This document shows, piece after piece, positions 60,401 to 64,000 of a stretch of DNA of 64,000 nt (position 1 is its first letter; each line of letters begins with the position of its first letter). The position numbers were made by a program, and so were the translations under genes. The notes under the pieces were generated by a model, which saw nothing but the letters and a program-made list of their open reading frames with translations, did no database searches and was not told the origin of the DNA. Source of the stretch: Marasmius tenuissimus (Eukaryota > Basidiomycota > Agaricomycetes > Agaricales > Marasmiaceae); the NCBI GenBank assembly GCA_029532415.1, contig JAQOTA010000070.1:558001-622000 (forward strand). Reading direction: 5' to 3'.

Positions 60401-62560
60401 AGGTGAGCTGTTTTGAGTTGAGTTTCAGGTCAACCTTTACTTACTGTGAATAGGAACATGTTGTCTTTGAGTTGCCCTGGGTATAGTGAATACATCTGTG
60501 GTAGGTAGTGTTTGTCTGGCTCCTTGTTTGGCTAGAAGAACTGTATATATTAGTGCTGTACAACGTGCAAATGAGCAAGACAGTACCCACCAATAGGTCT
60601 TTGCCACAGTGTCAGAAATTCATAGGGAACCACAGTTTGGGGATAGCGGGACTTTGCTGGAGAGGCTATCTGTGTGGTCCTTTGAGGGTCAAATACGCCT
60701 GAGAGATTAGGGAAGTAAGTACGAATCAGACTGCGAGTGTGAGCAAAACGAACCTTGCGCTGGAGGATTGGTGCATGATCTGCGGTTGGTAGTCGCTGTC
60801 ACTCTCCATCACTACGTTCTCATTTCCCTCACTCTCAGTGTCCATAACCAGGAGGACATCGTCATGATGGCCCTGGTCTTCGTTGCTGGTATTGTACTGT
60901 ACAAATTGTACATGCTTCAGATGAACTGGCTGATTCTCCAGTTCCTCATCAGTAGCATCATAATTTTCGCTGAGCCTGGCTGCTGGGATTGGTACTGATT
61001 GTCTTCAACCTCAGAGTTGGTGTTATTGTAGGGCAGTCCACACCGGAATTGCACACAATTGGGGTCCCGCGAAGTATCTTGACTGGAATGCCTGTCATTA
61101 GATGGCTTGCAAGAGCGGCTGAATTGATCAGAGGGTGTGTCCTGGGGAATGTGCTGGCCTACGGAGAAAGAAGGTGAGTTTAGTGCACATGGAGGAACGA
61201 AGAGAACACTTGCCCTGTGGGAACAACACTCACTGGAGGGTTTTGCCATGGTGTAACTGGCCTACAAAGCTCGCTGTGAGACATCTCGATTGCGTGTACT
61301 GAGTAGCTTTACTGTTACCAGTTCGACAAGGTGACCAGGCAGGTTCTGCCTCTAACCAGTACTCGATCTTAGTGTCACTGGCAGTTGGCATCACGTCCTC
61401 TGTTGTACGACTGGGTGGAGGTTCTGGCAAGACATAAAATGAGTGACCACTCACAGGATAGGGAGGCAGGATGGGCATACCTTCAACCACATTGTAAGGG
61501 GGTTCAACTGCTCTGCCTTTTCCTTTTCTGCCACTTTTCTCTTGATGAGGGAGTTGTGAATCTAGATAAGCAGAGGTGAAACAAGATCAAGAACAAACAG
61601 ACTATCAAAGGTGTACCTTCAACTACATCTCAAAGGGGTTCAGTGACAGGCCGGGACTGGATAGATTCTATGTTGTTCTTGGGATGGACACCAGCTCTGC
61701 TGTGAGAAACTGTTGGGCTTGTAAATAAGCAGATGGCACAAGACAATCAGTGGGGGTGTACCTTGCTCATAGGGGGCTTGGGATCAACTGGTGACTCTGC
61801 TTGGAGGAGGTTCTACATGAGTGGAGATTTAGCGAGCTTGAACGCAAAAAGAGTTGAGGACCAAGTACCTTGCATATGCATACTCCAGAAGCTCATCACA
61901 GGTCTGCTGTTGTGAGGGACTGGTGGGGGTCCTACACAGGTGAAGGTTCAATGAGCTTGAGCAAGGGAGATGGCAACTGTGTACCTTGTTTGTATATGTT
62001 CCAAGGGTTGCTAGCAGTGCTGCTGCAAAGAGCTTGCAGTGGTTCTGGATAGGTGGATCTGAGCGAGATCAACACAAGGGTTGAGCAATGCTTACCTTGT
62101 TCGATACTCTGGGGATGAGTGGGTCTGGGATTGCTGCTCAACTGGCTAGCAGCCCCCTTGCAAGGTGGTGGCTGTTCTATGGCAAACAGCAGGTCAGCAA
62201 TGCCAAAGGCAACAAACGGTGTAGCCAACCTTCTGTCACTACTGTATTGGGTCCTATTGGAGGTTCAATGTCTACAAGAGCCGCAGCAAAGTCAGAACAT
62301 GATAGATTTATGAACAAGCAAAACATACCTGGGGGCTGGTTTTGCATAGAACAACGAGTTGGGGCTTTGGGAGCTGTGGACGGTGTCAAAATACAAAAAT
62401 TAATGAAGATAGAATACTTACTACTAGGTGAGTTCTTCTTGGATGTTGGCATAGTCCAGAGTGGACTAGGAAGGCTGTTGTTCACTTGCATGGGGACTTG
62501 GAAGATGTCTGCTGTGCTTTTAGATGTTTTTTACCCCACTGACTGAATGTAACCTACTGT
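60401..62560 (-). other. Upstream exon series of unknown protein, with repeated short exons
   Basis: Minus-strand sequence before the transposase has coding-like pieces joined by plausible introns: FDPQRTTQIASPAKSRYPQT, MYSLYPGQLKDNMF, an acidic piece (DATDEELENQPVHLKH ... VVMESDSDYQPQIMHQ) and VLPEPPPSRTTEDVMP. From about 61560 to 62100, four or five short exons begin with a Pro-Pro block (EQPPPCKG, DPPIQNH, GPPPVPHNSRP, EPPPSR) and end in (C)AAG before GTAC or GTAAG donors spaced 110-145 bp apart. It may be the N-terminal extension of the hAT protein or a separate disordered protein. At least one stop is present, so it may be as decayed as the transposase. Confidence 0.4.
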
Positions 62561-64000
62561 TTGTAGGATTCACCTGAGCTCAAGAATTTCACATACAGAC
62601 TTGTCAAAACTTGATTGTATGGGCTTTACCTACCATATTTGAGAGGATCCACTGTAACATGTAACTTAGACCCAAAATAAGATAAATAAGATGTGAAGTA
62701 CGAAGAAACCTTCAAAGGCAATCAGAATTTGTATGTAACAAGGCGAGGTGGAACACAAGGAGGTACGCGTGTTGTTGGACATCCAAAAAATCAGCAAATG
62801 AACAGTAGCAGAAGTATTATAGACTTCAAAGGCGAAGCATTATGGAAATGGTGAACTGGTCAGCAGCTTCACCAACACAGCATTCAAGTTGGGGCTACTA
62901 ACACACGAGCGATGAGCGAGTATTGGTAAAATTGACCATTATTGCCCTCAGCAGGGATCCACTAGCTCAACAATAACTGGGCCTGTTGGACCCGCTATCA
63001 GGAAGTCAACCTAAAAGTAAACTCTCAGTTAAGTTGAGATAATTGGAAGTAGTTTTGATCGTCACACACCTTGGAGTCTTTGACTTCCCATTTGTCTGGT
63101 GTTCAGTGAGGCAATGTTGCTATTACAAGTCAACCAAAAATAAGATGAGCAGAAGTTTCCATCAATTGTAGTGACATTACTCACTGAACATCACTGACCA
63201 ACACCTTGAAAATCCAGTTGGGACCTATAACCCAGTACCAAGCCCAATTCAATGTCGCTAGAACATCCCTGCCTGCATCTCCTTCTCAAGCTCCATTCTT
63301 CTGGCATTATGTAGCCGCTCTTTTCGCTGAACTCAGGGAACAGATCTACATTTCTCAATTTGGAATACTATTGTGAAAATTAGCCACTAGAAAGATATGG
63401 AATGAGACAATACACTCACCTTGTTGTTGATCATTGAGGCTATCCAGAGTAGGTATGCCCTGTTGATTGACAAAGGATTTGAGTCCCTGAGACCGCTAAT
63501 CAGCTGTGGTCACAGACATACGGGGATTAATTACATACCTGCTACCAGTGGAATGTTGAACAGATGGAGGGTAGGGTCTGCAACCGAGGAGTCAGCATCA
63601 TGGACCAGAATCAGTACACCACAAGAATGAAGATAGCAACAAAATACTGTGCTGTTTGCTATGGCTGCTAGCACAACAAATAAGCCCTTGGGGCTACAGA
63701 CATGGTGTCAGGCTCGTTCCAAGCACGCAGCTGTGCTGCAAGGCTTGTTTTTTTTCTGGTCTTTTCTTTCTGAATTCTCCTTACAATGAGTATATACAAC
63801 AAATGTTTATTGTGGTATGTACAATGTCTACTCTAAGCAAAAGAAATGAGGTACTCACAACTGGCGATTTGCCTGTAGGTGGTGGTTCATCTTCAGGAAA
63901 CAATGCTGTGCAGGGGCATGGAATCACACCAAATTGCCGAAAACTTGGAGAGTTCCCAGCACGTGCATCCCCCGGCCCGGCTAACAGTCACGAGTTGCAA
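62561..64000. other. No supported gene
   Basis: Only short frames (longest useful one 63421-63630 plus, 70 codons) without motifs. I looked here for the missing right end of the hAT element and did not find it. Confidence 0.4.

Noticed and set aside
1..64000. CRISPR array, bacterial operon or phage-like defence island
   Set aside because: No regularly spaced direct repeats with unique spacers; genes are intron-rich and eukaryotic.

Overview
The window looks like nuclear DNA of a filamentous basidiomycete, probably an agaricomycete. Genes are broken by many 50-60 base GT-AG introns, there is an intron-bearing tRNA-Leu, and the recognisable families (DUF6534 membrane proteins, NST1, isoprenylcysteine methyltransferase, Ty1/copia elements with a UBN2-like Gag, BED-hAT transposase) fit that group. 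A more exact placement cannot be made from sequence alone.

Left half (1-38,600): two gene types alternate. Three paralogous DUF6534 multi-pass membrane proteins lie on the minus strand (837-2781, 20563-22532, 30412-32329). Each is followed, in rising coordinate, by one isoprenylcysteine carboxyl methyltransferase (ICMT)-like gene (6364-7194 minus, 23769-24605 minus, 37735-38550 plus). Exon structure and flanks are shared, so this is an old segmental triplication. Insertions have since enlarged it: an intact-ended copia element (12323-18367), a TA-flanked MITE (5499-5769), a 1.1 kb inverted-repeat element (7373-8447) and a 152 bp MITE with a TATTA duplication (34370-34521). A nine-exon acyl-CoA oxidase-like gene (26528-28637) sits between units two and three.

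Middle (39,575-45,030): a well-preserved six-exon NST1 gene (minus strand), then a tRNA-Leu(UAG) gene on the plus strand.

Right part (45,000-64,000): a repeat-rich zone. Detached tRNA T-arm/acceptor fragments and a copy of the end of an Old Yellow Enzyme gene lie next to the tRNA. The Old Yellow Enzyme gene itself (46821-54209) is a pseudogene split by a second copia element (47608-53667) that has no target-site duplication and lies in a small host deletion. Beyond it are a 492 bp inverted-repeat element (55192-55683), a hAT transposase pseudogene with a BED finger and several stops explicable as C-to-T changes (57155-60400), and a Pro-rich region of short repeated exons upstream of it (about 60400-62560).

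I found no defence system, CRISPR array or secondary-metabolite cluster. The most unusual structures are the DUF6534/ICMT array, the tRNA/Old Yellow Enzyme duplications and the repeated-exon array. All exon models were read by eye from splice sites and protein similarity recalled from memory; no alignment was run.
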